Origin: Salaquimonas pukyongi
Lineage (GTDB): Bacteria > Pseudomonadota > Alphaproteobacteria > Rhizobiales > Rhizobiaceae
Reading direction: 5' to 3'
Assembly: GCF_001953055.1 (NCBI RefSeq)
Contig: NZ_CP019044.1
Coordinates: 2,294,001 to 2,358,000, forward strand
DNA: 64,000 nucleotides
Position numbers and translations under genes: made by a program. Below, one piece after another: positions 55,339-63,649 of the stretch; the first letter of the stretch is position 1, and every line of letters begins with the position of its first letter. The notes below the pieces were generated by a model. It ran no database searches. It saw only the letters and a list, made by a program, of their open reading frames with translations, and was not told where the DNA came from.

Positions 55339-55415
55339 TGGTGGGCCCGGCAGGACTCGAACCTGCGACCAGGCGGTTATGAGCCGCCGGCTCTAACCAA
55401 CTGAGCTACAGGCCC
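55339..55415 (-). tRNA. tRNA with CAU anticodon (Ile2 or elongator Met)
   Basis: The minus strand folds as a complete tRNA. The acceptor arm GGGCCTG pairs with CGGGCCC, and the D-arm is GCTC-AGTTGGTTA-GAGC. The anticodon stem GGCGG/CCGCC encloses the loop CTCATAA with anticodon CAT. The T-arm is GCAGG-TTCGAGT-CCTGC and the CCA end is encoded. A CAU loop occurs in both lysidine-modified tRNA-Ile and elongator tRNA-Met. The GC-rich acceptor stem favours Ile2 but does not prove it. Confidence 0.93.
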
Positions 55416-55946
55416 GCAATTCCCCGTTGGTTGCCTGTGCCTTACCCGGTTTGCAAAACCCTGACAAGATATCACCGGCACGTCTCTGCCAAACCGGCAG
55501 CCCTTGCCCGGCTTGGGGGCTGCATGATCGGGATTTGGCTGTTGCTCCGCACAAGCACCAGATGCCGGAATGAACGGCACACGCGGCGCGTGCCACCTTC
55601 TCATGTGTATCCCGCTCACACGCCAAGCCGCCGGGCCACAGACAAGCTGTCTCGGCAGTGGCCTATTCGAATGCAACTCCCCATGCCGCAGTGATGGTTT
55701 GACGCTTGCCTCACGCCAGATGAAAATCCGCCCTGTTTGGAGCGATTCAGATATTCCTGATTGTGTAAAATCCTGACCAGCTGCAATCCGGCCGTTCCTG
55801 CGACAAACCCCTGCCTTTATTGGCAATTACCGGTTGCAGCAGGCTGGCTCCTTATGGCCAGGCCGCCTTTTTAAGCCTGCTTTCAAACGGCAGGCTCGCC
55901 ACCTGGAAATTACTCCCTCACGCAGATACCCTTGGAAGGATCCCTG
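55416..55946. other. Intergenic region upstream of the SIMPL gene
   Basis: In these 531 bases between the tRNA and the SIMPL gene I find no convincing coding sequence. A short hairpin AGCCTGC-N9-GCAGGCT lies at 55874-55896. AAGGA before 55947 is the SIMPL ribosome-binding site. The tRNA promoter should lie in its left part. Confidence 0.5.
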
Positions 55947-56723
55947 ATGAACAATTCGCTGCTTTCCCGCACAACCCTTGCCCTTGCTGCAACGCTTGTC
56001 CTTGCGCCCGCCATGCTGCCCACAGCATACGCGCCCCTTCAACTTGGCGGCAGCGCATGGGCGGAGGAAAAGCCAGTGCCGCAAATCAGCATTGTCGGTG
56101 AGGCAAGTGTCGATGTGGCCCCCGATCTCGCCATTCTCGACCTTGGCGTGTTGCGCGAAGGCAAAACCGCCCGCGAGGCCCTGTCGGCGAACAACCTGGC
56201 AATGAGCGAGGTCCTAGACGCCATGAAGCAGGCGGGCATCGAGGCGCGCGACCTGCAGACATCAAACTTTGCCATTCACCCCAAATATGTCCATCACCGC
56301 CCCAAGGATGGCGAGGAACAAAAACCGCCACGCATTGTCGGTTACCGGGTAACCAACACCCTGACGGTCCGCATTCGTGACCTGGAAAAGACCGGGGAGA
56401 TTCTCGACCGGGCCGTAACGCTGGGGGTCAACACCGGCGGCTCGATCCGCTTCGCAAATGACGACCCGAAAAGCGAAATCGCCAAAGCCCGCGCCGCCGC
56501 CATGAAAGACGCGATTGCAAGGGCCAAGACCCTGCTCGAAGCCGCCGGTGCAAAGCTGGGGCCAATTCTTTCCATCAGCGAGAACTACAACACGCCCCGG
56601 CCCGTTCCCATGGCGCGCGGCAAGATGATGGCGGAGGCTGCGATGGCCGATTCCGTCCCCATTGAAGGGGGCGAAAACACCTATTCGGTTACGGTCTCGG
56701 TATCCTGGAAAATCGTACAGTAA
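55947..56723 (+). CDS. SIMPL/YggE-family periplasmic protein (DUF541)
   Basis: A 258-residue exported protein with signal peptide (MNNSLLSRTTLALAATLVLA, ending near YA). It carries the SIMPL core: PQISIVGEASVDVAPDLAIL, IEARDLQTSNFAIHPKY and GYRVTNTLTVRIRDL. The family is linked to oxidative-stress defence, but its molecular role is unclear. ATG 55947 is preferred over an in-frame TTG at 55932 because AAGGA lies just upstream and the signal peptide begins there. Confidence 0.9.
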   Translation: MNNSLLSRTTLALAATLVLAPAMLPTAYAPLQLGGSAWAEEKPVPQISIVGEASVDVAPDLAILDLGVLREGKTAREALSANNLAMSEVLDAMKQAGIEARDLQTSNFAIHPKYVHHRPKDGEEQKPPRIVGYRVTNTLTVRIRDLEKTGEILDRAVTLGVNTGGSIRFANDDPKSEIAKARAAAMKDAIARAKTLLEAAGAKLGPILSISENYNTPRPVPMARGKMMAEAAMADSVPIEGGENTYSVTVSVSWKIVQ

Positions 56724-56748
56724 GCATTTTGAAGGAAGCGAAAGCAAA

Positions 56749-56773
56749 ACGCCGCGGAAATGCTCCGCGGCGT
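56749..56773. terminator. Probable bidirectional terminator
   Basis: ACGCCGCGGA and TCCGCGGCGT form a perfect 10-bp stem with a 5-base loop between two convergent genes. The minus-strand side is followed by TTTTGCTTTC and the plus-strand side by TCCATTTC. Both T runs are weak. Confidence 0.6.
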
Positions 56774-56804
56774 TCCATTTCAGGTTTCCCTAAAACGGGT
56801 AACC

Positions 56805-57191
56805 TCAATAGCGATATCCGTGGCGGCGTGAGCGGTCGACCCAGGCAATCTCGCAATGGCGCGAACGGCGCTCAAACCCGATCTTGATGCGATTGCCGCG
56901 TTTCCTGCCCTTTACCACCACATAACGTTTTCCAACGCGCTGGATACGCGCATGGCGAACGCCCCTGCGTTCAGCCTTGTACAGTGCCTTGCCCGGACGG
57001 CAGAGTTTGCGATGGCCGCGATGTTTGTAATGCCGGTGCTTGACATTGCCGATATGCACCGAGCCGTGAGAACCGTGAATGGTGACACCGAAACCGGCCT
57101 GGCCTGCAAGAGCTGCCTGGGGAGCTGCGGCAATGAGACCAAATCCGATCACTGCGGAAGCAAGACCGCTTTTGATGAGTTTGCTGAACAT
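56805..57191 (-). CDS. Small secreted His/Arg-rich basic protein
   Basis: A 128-residue protein with signal peptide (MFSKLIKSGLASAVIGFGLI, ending near ALA) and a very basic mature chain with GSHGSVHIGNVKHRHYKHRG, GKRYVVVKGRKRG and a Tyr/Arg end. The histidines could bind metal and the charge could bind DNA or lipopolysaccharide. No family is recognised. ATG 57191 with AAAGGA upstream is clearly better than the longer frame to 57284. Confidence 0.7.
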   Translation of the reverse strand: MFSKLIKSGLASAVIGFGLIAAAPQAALAGQAGFGVTIHGSHGSVHIGNVKHRHYKHRGHRKLCRPGKALYKAERRGVRHARIQRVGKRYVVVKGRKRGNRIKIGFERRSRHCEIAWVDRSRRHGYRY

Positions 57192-57536
57192 GATTGCATC
57201 CTTTCGCTGTTGCGCTCCGGCTCGTCTCGAAGCTGATGGATGCACCTTGCAACAAGCCGGCTGAACCCGGCCGGAACTGGCCATTCACAAACCGTTCATG
57301 TGGCGGAACTGTTTCCACCACAGCGCCTGGCCGCCGTTGAGGCATGCTGTTTGATGCAGATCATTGCCGAACACCAAAGATCGGCGCCACAATCGTCCGA
57401 GGTCAGGCAAGCCGCCGATTTGCCTGCCGGTTTTCGCTGGTGTGATCATCAACAGTCCCAATGGAACCTTTTGAATCAATCCCCTGATTTGATAGAAATC
57501 GCTTCACGTTTGTCGTCACGGAAGGAGTTGCAGCAA

Positions 57537-59663
57537 ATGGCAAAAACCACCGGTGCCACAGCGTTGATGGCGCTTGATGCCTGCGCGCTCGATCTGGAGA
57601 CAACCAGCCTCGATGCCTCTGAGGCACGCATTGTACAGATCGGTGCATTGCGCATGAACAGAGGCAAGATCGATACGAATTCCGTGATGGACAAGATCAT
57701 CGATCCGACCGTTCCCATACCGTCCTCATCAACCGTTATCCACGGCATCTCCAATGCCATGCTGCGCACCGCGCCTGACCTGAAAAAGGCATGGCAGGGC
57801 CTGCTGGAGTTCATCAGGGACCGCGTCCTGATCGGCCACACCATTGCCTATGACCTCACCATCCTGGCGGCAGAGGCCAAACGCCACGATCTTGAATGGC
57901 AAAAGCCGCGCTCGCTTTGCATCCGCCATCTTGCCCCGCTCGCCCTTCCGGACCTGCACGATCCATCTCTCGACAAGCTGGCCGCATGGTTTGGCATCCA
58001 TGTCGAGCACCGCCACAGCGCACTTTCCGATGCGCTGGCTGCGGGTGAGATATTCTTGAAGCTGGTTCCCCTGCTCGAGGAAAGTGGCATCCGCACCCTT
58101 GCCGAAGCCGAACGCGCCATCCTCCTGCGGTCAACGGCCGGGCTGCGTCAGGGTCAGGAAGCCGGCTGGGAGCGTCCGGTTGCCGACCCCTCCGACAGCG
58201 TCCTGTCCGGCGGCATCAAGAATTACGATACCTATGCATACCGCCATGCCGTCGGCGACATGATGACCAGAAACCCGGTTGTCGTTGCGCCAAAAACCAG
58301 CCTGCTGGAGGCAACCAAAACCATGACGGCCAGGGGAATATCCTCCGTGCTGGTGGCAGAGCCGGCAAAAACGGGCCAGCCGCTTTCGGTCTATGGCATC
58401 GTCACCGAACGTGATGTGATGCGCCAGGTCGCACAGTCGGGCGCAGCAGCCCTGAAGAAGAAGGCAAGTGCCGTTGCCGTCAGCCCGCTTGCCTCGATCC
58501 GCCAGAACGCCTTTGTCTACCGCGCCATGTCCCGCATGCGGCGGTTGAAATACCGGCACCTTGCCGTTGTCGACGAGGAACAGAAGCTCGTTGGCATGAT
58601 TTCGGCCCGCGATCTGCTCAAGCTGCGCTCCGATGCGGCAATCGCGCTTGATGATGCCATTGGAGAAGCGGAAAACGCCGCCGACCTTGCCAATGCCTGG
58701 GGCACGCTTCCAGCGGTGGTCAATTCGCTCATTCAGGAAAACCTGGACGCCCACAAGATCACCCGCATCGTTTCGGAGGAAATCCGTTCGATGACGGAAC
58801 GCGCGGCCATCCTTGCCGAACGTGACATGAAGGCGGATGGCCGGGGGGATGCACCGTGTCCCTATACCGTCATCGTGCTTGGTTCCGGCGGCCGGGGTGA
58901 AAGCCTCTTGAAACCCGATCAGGACAACGCCATCATTTTCGAAAAAGGCGACCCGGACGGTCCCGAGGACAAATGGTTTGCAGAGCTCGGCGCACGTATG
59001 GCGGCGATCCTCGATGCAGCGGGAATCCCCTTTTGCAACGGCGGCATCATGGCCAAAAACGCCGAATGGCGTGGCTCCGTTGCCCTTTGGGAAAGCCGGC
59101 TTGACGAATGGGTCTCACACACCAATCCGCAGAACCTGCTAAACGTCGACATTTTCTTCGATCAGGCGGCAGTCTTTGGCAAACGTGATCTGTCGATCAG
59201 CCTTTTCCGCAAAGCCTTCGAGGCTGGCAGCCAGAACATCGGATTTGCAAAGGCGCTCGGTGCCAATGTGGACAACATATCAAGCCCGTTCAACATGTTC
59301 GGCCGCATCCGCGCGGAAAACAACCGGCTCGATTTGAAGCTGCACGGCCTGTTCCCGCTGGTTGCCGGCACAAGGGCCCTGGCCATCCGGCACAACATTG
59401 CGCAACACGCCACCCGTGATCGCCTCGCCGGTCTGCTGACCTTGGACAAGGGCGATGTCGGCCTGTTGAGCCGCTTGATGGAACACCATGCCTTTCTGCT
59501 TGGCCTGATGCTGCAAAGCCAGGAACGCGAAATTGCTTCCGGCCGCAAGCCGAGCAATTTTGTTGATCTGGGCCGGCTCGACAGAAGCGACACAGCAAAG
59601 CTGAAGGATGCGCTTTCCGATATCGGATACATTCCAAATCTGGTGCACGATCTGATGTTTTAG
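57537..59663 (+). CDS. Exonuclease-CBS-nucleotidyltransferase (DUF294) fusion protein
   Basis: A 708-residue three-part protein. Residues 10-185 form a DnaQ-type 3'-5' exonuclease with LDLETTSLD, VLIGHTIAYDLTIL and HSALSDALAAGEIF (DEDDh residues visible). Residues 235-370 hold two CBS domains (VGDMMTRNPVVVAPKTSLLE, RLKYRHLAVVDEEQKLVGMI). The rest is a DUF294 nucleotidyltransferase-like domain with VIVLGSGGRGESLLKPDQDN and its C-terminal helical partner. CBS domains often sense adenine nucleotides, so this may be a nucleotide-controlled nuclease/transferase. The start has AAGGAG upstream; an open frame extends to 57240 without family content. Confidence 0.88.
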   Translation: MAKTTGATALMALDACALDLETTSLDASEARIVQIGALRMNRGKIDTNSVMDKIIDPTVPIPSSSTVIHGISNAMLRTAPDLKKAWQGLLEFIRDRVLIGHTIAYDLTILAAEAKRHDLEWQKPRSLCIRHLAPLALPDLHDPSLDKLAAWFGIHVEHRHSALSDALAAGEIFLKLVPLLEESGIRTLAEAERAILLRSTAGLRQGQEAGWERPVADPSDSVLSGGIKNYDTYAYRHAVGDMMTRNPVVVAPKTSLLEATKTMTARGISSVLVAEPAKTGQPLSVYGIVTERDVMRQVAQSGAAALKKKASAVAVSPLASIRQNAFVYRAMSRMRRLKYRHLAVVDEEQKLVGMISARDLLKLRSDAAIALDDAIGEAENAADLANAWGTLPAVVNSLIQENLDAHKITRIVSEEIRSMTERAAILAERDMKADGRGDAPCPYTVIVLGSGGRGESLLKPDQDNAIIFEKGDPDGPEDKWFAELGARMAAILDAAGIPFCNGGIMAKNAEWRGSVALWESRLDEWVSHTNPQNLLNVDIFFDQAAVFGKRDLSISLFRKAFEAGSQNIGFAKALGANVDNISSPFNMFGRIRAENNRLDLKLHGLFPLVAGTRALAIRHNIAQHATRDRLAGLLTLDKGDVGLLSRLMEHHAFLLGLMLQSQEREIASGRKPSNFVDLGRLDRSDTAKLKDALSDIGYIPNLVHDLMF

Positions 59664-59697
59664 GGCGCTGAGCCTTGAACAAAAAATGGAGGCCTTT

Positions 59698-60309
59698 TTG
59701 ATCAAACAACTCAATGCAACCGCGGGGACTCTGGCTGCTTGCCTGCTGGTGTTTACCGGTCTTTTACCTGCGAGCGCCACTGAAGTCCGGCCCGGACCTG
59801 ATGCCGGCGAGGCTGTCCATCACGGCGAGGCGCTGGCCCGGCTGAACTGCGCCCGGTGTCACGCGGTCGGTATCAGCGGAGAAAGCCCCAGACCCAACGC
59901 GCCGCCATTCTGGAGCCTTTCTGAACGCCGGCCGGTCGCCACCATTGCTGAAATGCTGATCGAACAGGCTTCCCCGAAACACTCCGACATGCCGACCTTC
60001 GAAATAACGCAAAAGCAGGCAGAAGACATTGCCGCATGGATTGCCTGGGTGCAGCCACTTGCCCATGGCCGCCGTCTGGTGGTTGAAAACTGCGCATCAT
60101 GCCATGCCGTGACACTGACCGATGAAAGCCGGCATCCTGAAGCACCGCCCTTCCGCCTGATTTCAAAGCGCCTGCCGATCGAGGCGCTCGAGGAAGCATT
60201 CGCGGAAGGAATCGAGTCCGGTCATCCCGACATGCCCGTCTTCGAAACCGACATCATCCAGTTGCAGGACATTATCTCCTACATCGCCAGCATCCAGACC
60301 ACCGACTGA
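59698..60309 (+). CDS. Diheme c-type cytochrome
   Basis: A 203-residue periplasmic protein with a signal peptide (NATAGTLAACLLVFTGLLPA) and two cytochrome c domains of about 80 residues each. The heme motifs are CARCHAV and CASCHAV, with methionine ligands likely in HSDMPTF and HPDMPVF, so the gene probably arose by internal duplication. A TTG at 59698 is preferred as the start because GGAGG lies five bases before it; the ATG at 59686 has no ribosome-binding site. The electron-transfer partner is unknown. Confidence 0.85.
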   Translation: MIKQLNATAGTLAACLLVFTGLLPASATEVRPGPDAGEAVHHGEALARLNCARCHAVGISGESPRPNAPPFWSLSERRPVATIAEMLIEQASPKHSDMPTFEITQKQAEDIAAWIAWVQPLAHGRRLVVENCASCHAVTLTDESRHPEAPPFRLISKRLPIEALEEAFAEGIESGHPDMPVFETDIIQLQDIISYIASIQTTD

Positions 60310-60362
60310 TCGGACAGGAACGGCCAGCCGATAAAATGCCAGACCAACAAGATTAAAGGCTG

Positions 60363-60390
60363 CAAGGCGCGGGATTTGATCCGCGCTTTG
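60363..60390. terminator. Probable bidirectional terminator
   Basis: CAAGGCGCGG and CCGCGCTTTG pair over 10 bp (one G-U on the plus strand) around an 8-base loop between the convergent cytochrome and ppk2 genes. No long T run follows on either strand. Confidence 0.5.
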
Positions 60391-60391
60391 C

Positions 60392-61438
60392 CTATTTGCG
60401 CATTTCAGGGTGCATGCTGCTGCCGAGAATATGCTCGTTGGTCCCGATGACATGCTTTGAATGACCAACGATCAATGGATCCGGCTTGCCGATCACACTC
60501 ATGTTCTTTCCCGGATAGGGCAATGAGTTGAGAAAATGCCGCATACAGTTCAGCCGCGCCCGCTTCTTGTCGTTCGACTTGATGACCGTCCAGGGCGCAT
60601 CTGCCGTGTCGGTATAGAAGAACATCGCTTCCTTCGCTTCGGTATAGTCGCCCCACTTGTCGAGCGACTCCCGATCGATGGGCGAGAGTTTCCATTTCTT
60701 GAGCGGTTCGTTCTCCCGTGAAGTAAAGCGCCGCAATTGTTCATCCTGGGTCACCGAGAACCAGTATTTGAAAAGCAGGATGCCGCTCCTGACCAGCATG
60801 CGCTCCAGATCCGGGGTCTGGCGCATGAACTCCAGATATTCTTGTGGCGAGCAAAAACCCATCACCCGCTCGACACCGGCACGGTTGTACCAGGAGCGGT
60901 CGAACATCACGATCTCACCTGCAGAAGGAAGGTGTTGCACATACCGCTGGTAATACCACTGTGTCTTTTCCCGATCGCTCGGTTTGTCGAGCGCCACGAC
61001 ACGCGCACCCCTGGGATTTAAGTGTTCCATGAAGCGCTTGATCGTGCCGCCCTTGCCGGCCGCATCCCGTCCTTCGAACAGGAGCACGATTTTCTGGCCC
61101 GATGCCTTTACCCACTCCTGCACCTTGAGCAGTTCAACCTGCAACTCGGCCTTTTCGCGTTCATAGCGTTTGCGAGTGATCTTGCGCTTGTAAGGATACT
61201 CGCCGGTTTCGAACAATTGCCGGATCGTGTCGCGATTGGCTGGCACACGGTCCAGCACAGGCTCCACAGCCGGGCTGTTTGCCGGATTCATCGCATCATA
61301 TGTTGCAGGCGCGTTGGTGCTTCTTACAGCGCCGTTATCGGCATGCCTCACCTTGGCCAGGTTCCCGGCAGGTGCGGAGGTTTCCTTTTTCAAGGACGCA
61401 GATTGTTTGGTGGTTTTATTGGCGTTGTTGTTTGACAT
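60392..61438 (-). CDS. ppk2: Polyphosphate kinase 2
   Basis: A 348-residue PPK2 that transfers phosphate between polyphosphate and nucleotides. Walker A reads FEGRDAAGKGGTIKRF, the lid region is DKPSDREKTQWYYQRY, and MFDRSWYNRAGVERVMGFC is the Walker B-type segment. The N-terminal 90 residues are a low-complexity Asn/Lys/Ala-rich extension. One-domain class I enzymes usually favour ADP or GDP, but specificity was not determined. ATG 61438 is preferred to the upstream frame at 61465. Confidence 0.92.
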   Translation of the reverse strand: MSNNNANKTTKQSASLKKETSAPAGNLAKVRHADNGAVRSTNAPATYDAMNPANSPAVEPVLDRVPANRDTIRQLFETGEYPYKRKITRKRYEREKAELQVELLKVQEWVKASGQKIVLLFEGRDAAGKGGTIKRFMEHLNPRGARVVALDKPSDREKTQWYYQRYVQHLPSAGEIVMFDRSWYNRAGVERVMGFCSPQEYLEFMRQTPDLERMLVRSGILLFKYWFSVTQDEQLRRFTSRENEPLKKWKLSPIDRESLDKWGDYTEAKEAMFFYTDTADAPWTVIKSNDKKRARLNCMRHFLNSLPYPGKNMSVIGKPDPLIVGHSKHVIGTNEHILGSSMHPEMRK

Positions 61439-61578
61439 TGCAATCCTTGCGGTTCCCTCATACACCCCCCTACTACCTGCGCCGAATGCCTGCTGAAGTC
61501 GTTGATTTAGGTCAACGCTGTTGTTATTCGCCGGAACTAACGTCTCATTTCTGGGTTTCCCGGTAAAAGGAGAAATGC

Positions 61579-61911
61579 ATGCCGCAAAGTGAAGTTGCCC
61601 CCGAAAAGTTCAAGGAAATACTGGAACGCCGTCTGGCCTATCTGGAAAACCGGCTGGAAAGCATTGAGGATAGCCTTGATGACCCCAAAAGCCGTGACTG
61701 GGAAGAGCATGCAGTCGAGACCGAAGGCGACGAGGTGATGGAGGAACTGGGTCTTTCCGGCCTGGAGGAGATCAAGGCCATCAAGGCAGCCCTCGACCGC
61801 GTTGAAGCGGGCACCTTTGGCGAATGCGCCAAATGCGGCAAGGAAATCAGCAGCGAACGCCTTGAAGCGGTTCCGCACACGCCCTTTTGCCGCAGCTGCG
61901 CCCGCGCCTGA
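61579..61911 (+). CDS. DksA/TraR-family zinc-finger protein
   Basis: A 110-residue protein with a helical N-terminal half (LERRLAYLENRLESIEDSLD) and a C-terminal four-cysteine zinc finger, CAKC-x17-CRSC. It is shorter than DksA and lacks an obvious DxxDxA coiled-coil tip, so a distinct RNA-polymerase-associated or stress role is likely. AAAAGGAG lies upstream of the start. Confidence 0.85.
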   Translation: MPQSEVAPEKFKEILERRLAYLENRLESIEDSLDDPKSRDWEEHAVETEGDEVMEELGLSGLEEIKAIKAALDRVEAGTFGECAKCGKEISSERLEAVPHTPFCRSCARA

Positions 61912-62369
61912 CAATCAAGCTCATATTCTGCCACCTGCGTCCTCACCCTGCTGAACCGGTCGAAGGCTGATACGCGTGTGGTGGACGAGTGCGCCAATGT
62001 CTTGCCCCTCCAAACGCTCACTTTCTATGGTCAGGCAGATCGAGGCAGGCTGAACGAATTGGCCGCAAGCCGCCTTTTGTTCGGACCTTCTCATCTTTTG
62101 AGCCTTTTCCAACTCGCACGCATTGGTCTTGCCTGGCTGCTGGAAGGCTCCATCGCCTCTGCCTTCCGGCGATAGGGGCTGGCTGCCAATGCGGTTCGGG
62201 CGCTGTTTCACCATCCTCCCGTTCCCTTGATGATGCGCCGGTAATGCTCCTTTGCTGCTGCGATGACGCGCCGATCACGGCCACTCGCGTTTTCGCGACT
62301 GGCGATCACGGCTTTCTCGCCGTCCTTTCATTTCCAAGTGAGCGCGATCTTGCCTAACTTCCATTGCGT
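61912..62369. other. Intergenic region without recognisable genes
   Basis: I find no gene in this stretch on either strand. Several short open frames exist but lack ribosome-binding sites, starts in good positions or family features. The right end leads into the long hairpin at 62370. Confidence 0.45.
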
Positions 62370-62479
62370 CGGAAGGAGGTAGCGCCCGGTGCAAAGTCCT
62401 CCCCAAACCCCAGGGTTCTCTCCCCAGAGTTCTCTCCAAGAGTTCCCCATTCCCTGGGCCCGGGCGCTACCTCCTTCCG
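62370..62479 (+). other. Long inverted repeat, candidate structured RNA
   Basis: Twenty bases, CGGAAGGAGGTAGCGCCCGG, are perfectly repeated in inverse at 62460-62479. Inside, CCCAGGG (62409-62415) pairs with CCCTGGG (62452-62458). The loop is pyrimidine-rich with repeated TTCTCT/GAGTT units. The left arm contains a perfect Shine-Dalgarno-like AAGGAGGT and the right arm its complement ACCTCCTT. No start codon follows the AAGGAGGT. It lies about 80 bp upstream of the small secreted protein gene, so it may be a leader structure, a small RNA or a terminator. Confidence 0.55.
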
Positions 62480-62556
62480 GCACAAACCAACCCGCCCCGC
62501 CAGCCACAGATTACGGCATCAAACCGGGGCACATAAACCCGAAAGGAACTAATGTC

Positions 62557-62877
62557 ATGAAAACCCTGATCGCAACCCTCATCGTTTCCCTGGCCGCTGC
62601 CACCTCGGCCTTTGCGATGGATGGTAACCAGAATAACCTGCCGGCAAGCCTTGCCAAGGACTACGGCGCTTCCGCCGTGCAGGTTTCTGGTTTTAAAGGC
62701 GCCACTTTTGATAACGACAAATACCTTGATGGCCACCAGACAGGAATTCCGACCATCTTTAAGGCGGAAAACAATACTTCTTCTGTTCAGATTTTCGGCT
62801 TCAGAGGTGTTGCCGTCGACAATGAAAGACACCTTGACGTCAATCAAGGCAGCGGCATTCCCGCCTCCCTGCGCTAG
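62557..62877 (+). CDS. Small secreted protein with two internal repeats
   Basis: A 106-residue protein with signal peptide (MKTLIATLIVSLAAATSAFA) and a mature part of two similar units of about 36 residues. The cores are SAVQVSGFKGATFDNDKYLD and SVQIFGFRGVAVDNERHLD, each followed by a Gln and GIP. No cysteines are present. AAAGGAA upstream supports the ATG at 62557. I recognise no family; a role in the envelope or matrix is possible. Confidence 0.7.
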   Translation: MKTLIATLIVSLAAATSAFAMDGNQNNLPASLAKDYGASAVQVSGFKGATFDNDKYLDGHQTGIPTIFKAENNTSSVQIFGFRGVAVDNERHLDVNQGSGIPASLR

Positions 62878-62899
62878 GCAAACCACATCCTGAAAACAA

Positions 62900-62933
62900 C
62901 AAAACCCCCGGTGCAACCGCACCGGGGGTTTTG
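62900..62933. terminator. Strong bidirectional rho-independent terminator
   Basis: CAAAACCCCCGGTGC and GCACCGGGGGTTTTG form a perfect 15-bp stem with a 4-base loop between convergent genes. The A-rich and T-rich ends supply a short U tract on both strands. Confidence 0.85.
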
Positions 62934-63350
62934 CTATGCAAGATGCACCACCACCTGCCGTTCATGCGGCCGGTCGCGGTGTTCAAACAGGTAAATCCCC
63001 TGCCAGGTACCCAATGCCATTTGACCGTCCATGACAGGAATGGAAAGCGAGACCGGCATCACCGACGCCTTGATATGCGCCGGCATGTCATCGGGACCTT
63101 CCAGCGTATGGGCAAGATAATCCATGGAAGGATCATCCGATGGCGGCACAAGCCGGGAAAAGAAAGCCTTCAGATCACGCTGCACATCCGGATCGGCATT
63201 TTCCTGGATCAGCAGGGAGCAGGAGGTGTGCCGCACAAACAGCGTCAGCATGCCCTCCTTCATGCCGCTTGTGCGCAGAAAAGCAGCAACCTCGTCAGTG
63301 AACTCGTAAAGCCCCTGCCCATGCGTTAAAATGGTGAGAATGCGATTCAT
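62934..63350 (-). CDS. yjbQ: YjbQ family protein (UPF0047, secondary thiamine-phosphate synthase type)
   Basis: A 138-residue cytosolic protein with the family motifs LFVRHTSCSLLIQENADPDV, MDYLAHTLEG and LGTWQGIYLFEHRD. Conserved histidines could bind a metal. E. coli YjbQ shows weak thiamine-phosphate synthase activity, but the physiological role is not settled. HlyU and Uma2-type genes precede it in the same direction. Confidence 0.92.
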   Translation of the reverse strand: MNRILTILTHGQGLYEFTDEVAAFLRTSGMKEGMLTLFVRHTSCSLLIQENADPDVQRDLKAFFSRLVPPSDDPSMDYLAHTLEGPDDMPAHIKASVMPVSLSIPVMDGQMALGTWQGIYLFEHRDRPHERQVVVHLA

Positions 63351-63370
63351 GCCGCAACCTGAGCGGATCG

Positions 63371-63646
63371 TCAGGAGAACATCCGTTCGCCCTGCTCCTT
63401 GATAACCTGTTTGGCCTTGGAGCGGGCTGCTTCCGCAGCTTGATCCTCAGTGGGAAACAGGTCAGCACGGATTAACCGGTGACTTTTCATCTCGCCACCA
63501 ACTTCCTTGCGGATTTCCGCGCACAGCCTGTATTGCCCGCCATCGGCCATCGGCGCGGGCGTAATGACATACCCTTCGTGCATTTCAGCCGCATGGGAGG
63601 GAGATTGCACGTTACCGCCGCCGAACAGTTTTTTCAAAAAAGACAT
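63371..63646 (-). CDS. hlyU: HlyU family protein
   Basis: A 91-residue protein that opens MSFLKKLFGGG and contains YRLCAEIRKEVGGEMKSHRL and LFPTEDQAAEAARSKAKQVI, as in the alphaproteobacterial HlyU family. Despite the name it lacks the helix-turn-helix of Vibrio HlyU, so a regulatory role is not assured. It lies 20 bp upstream of yjbQ. Confidence 0.85.
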   Translation of the reverse strand: MSFLKKLFGGGNVQSPSHAAEMHEGYVITPAPMADGGQYRLCAEIRKEVGGEMKSHRLIRADLFPTEDQAAEAARSKAKQVIKEQGERMFS

Positions 63647-63649
63647 GGG

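Noticed and set aside
55874-55896. Hairpin AGCCTGC-N9-GCAGGCT considered as a terminator
   Set aside because: There is no T run after it on either strand and it lies just upstream of a gene.
62880-63360. Thiamine riboswitch near yjbQ
   Set aside because: No THI-box elements such as CTGAGA with the second conserved stem are visible, and yjbQ starts only about 20 bases after hlyU.
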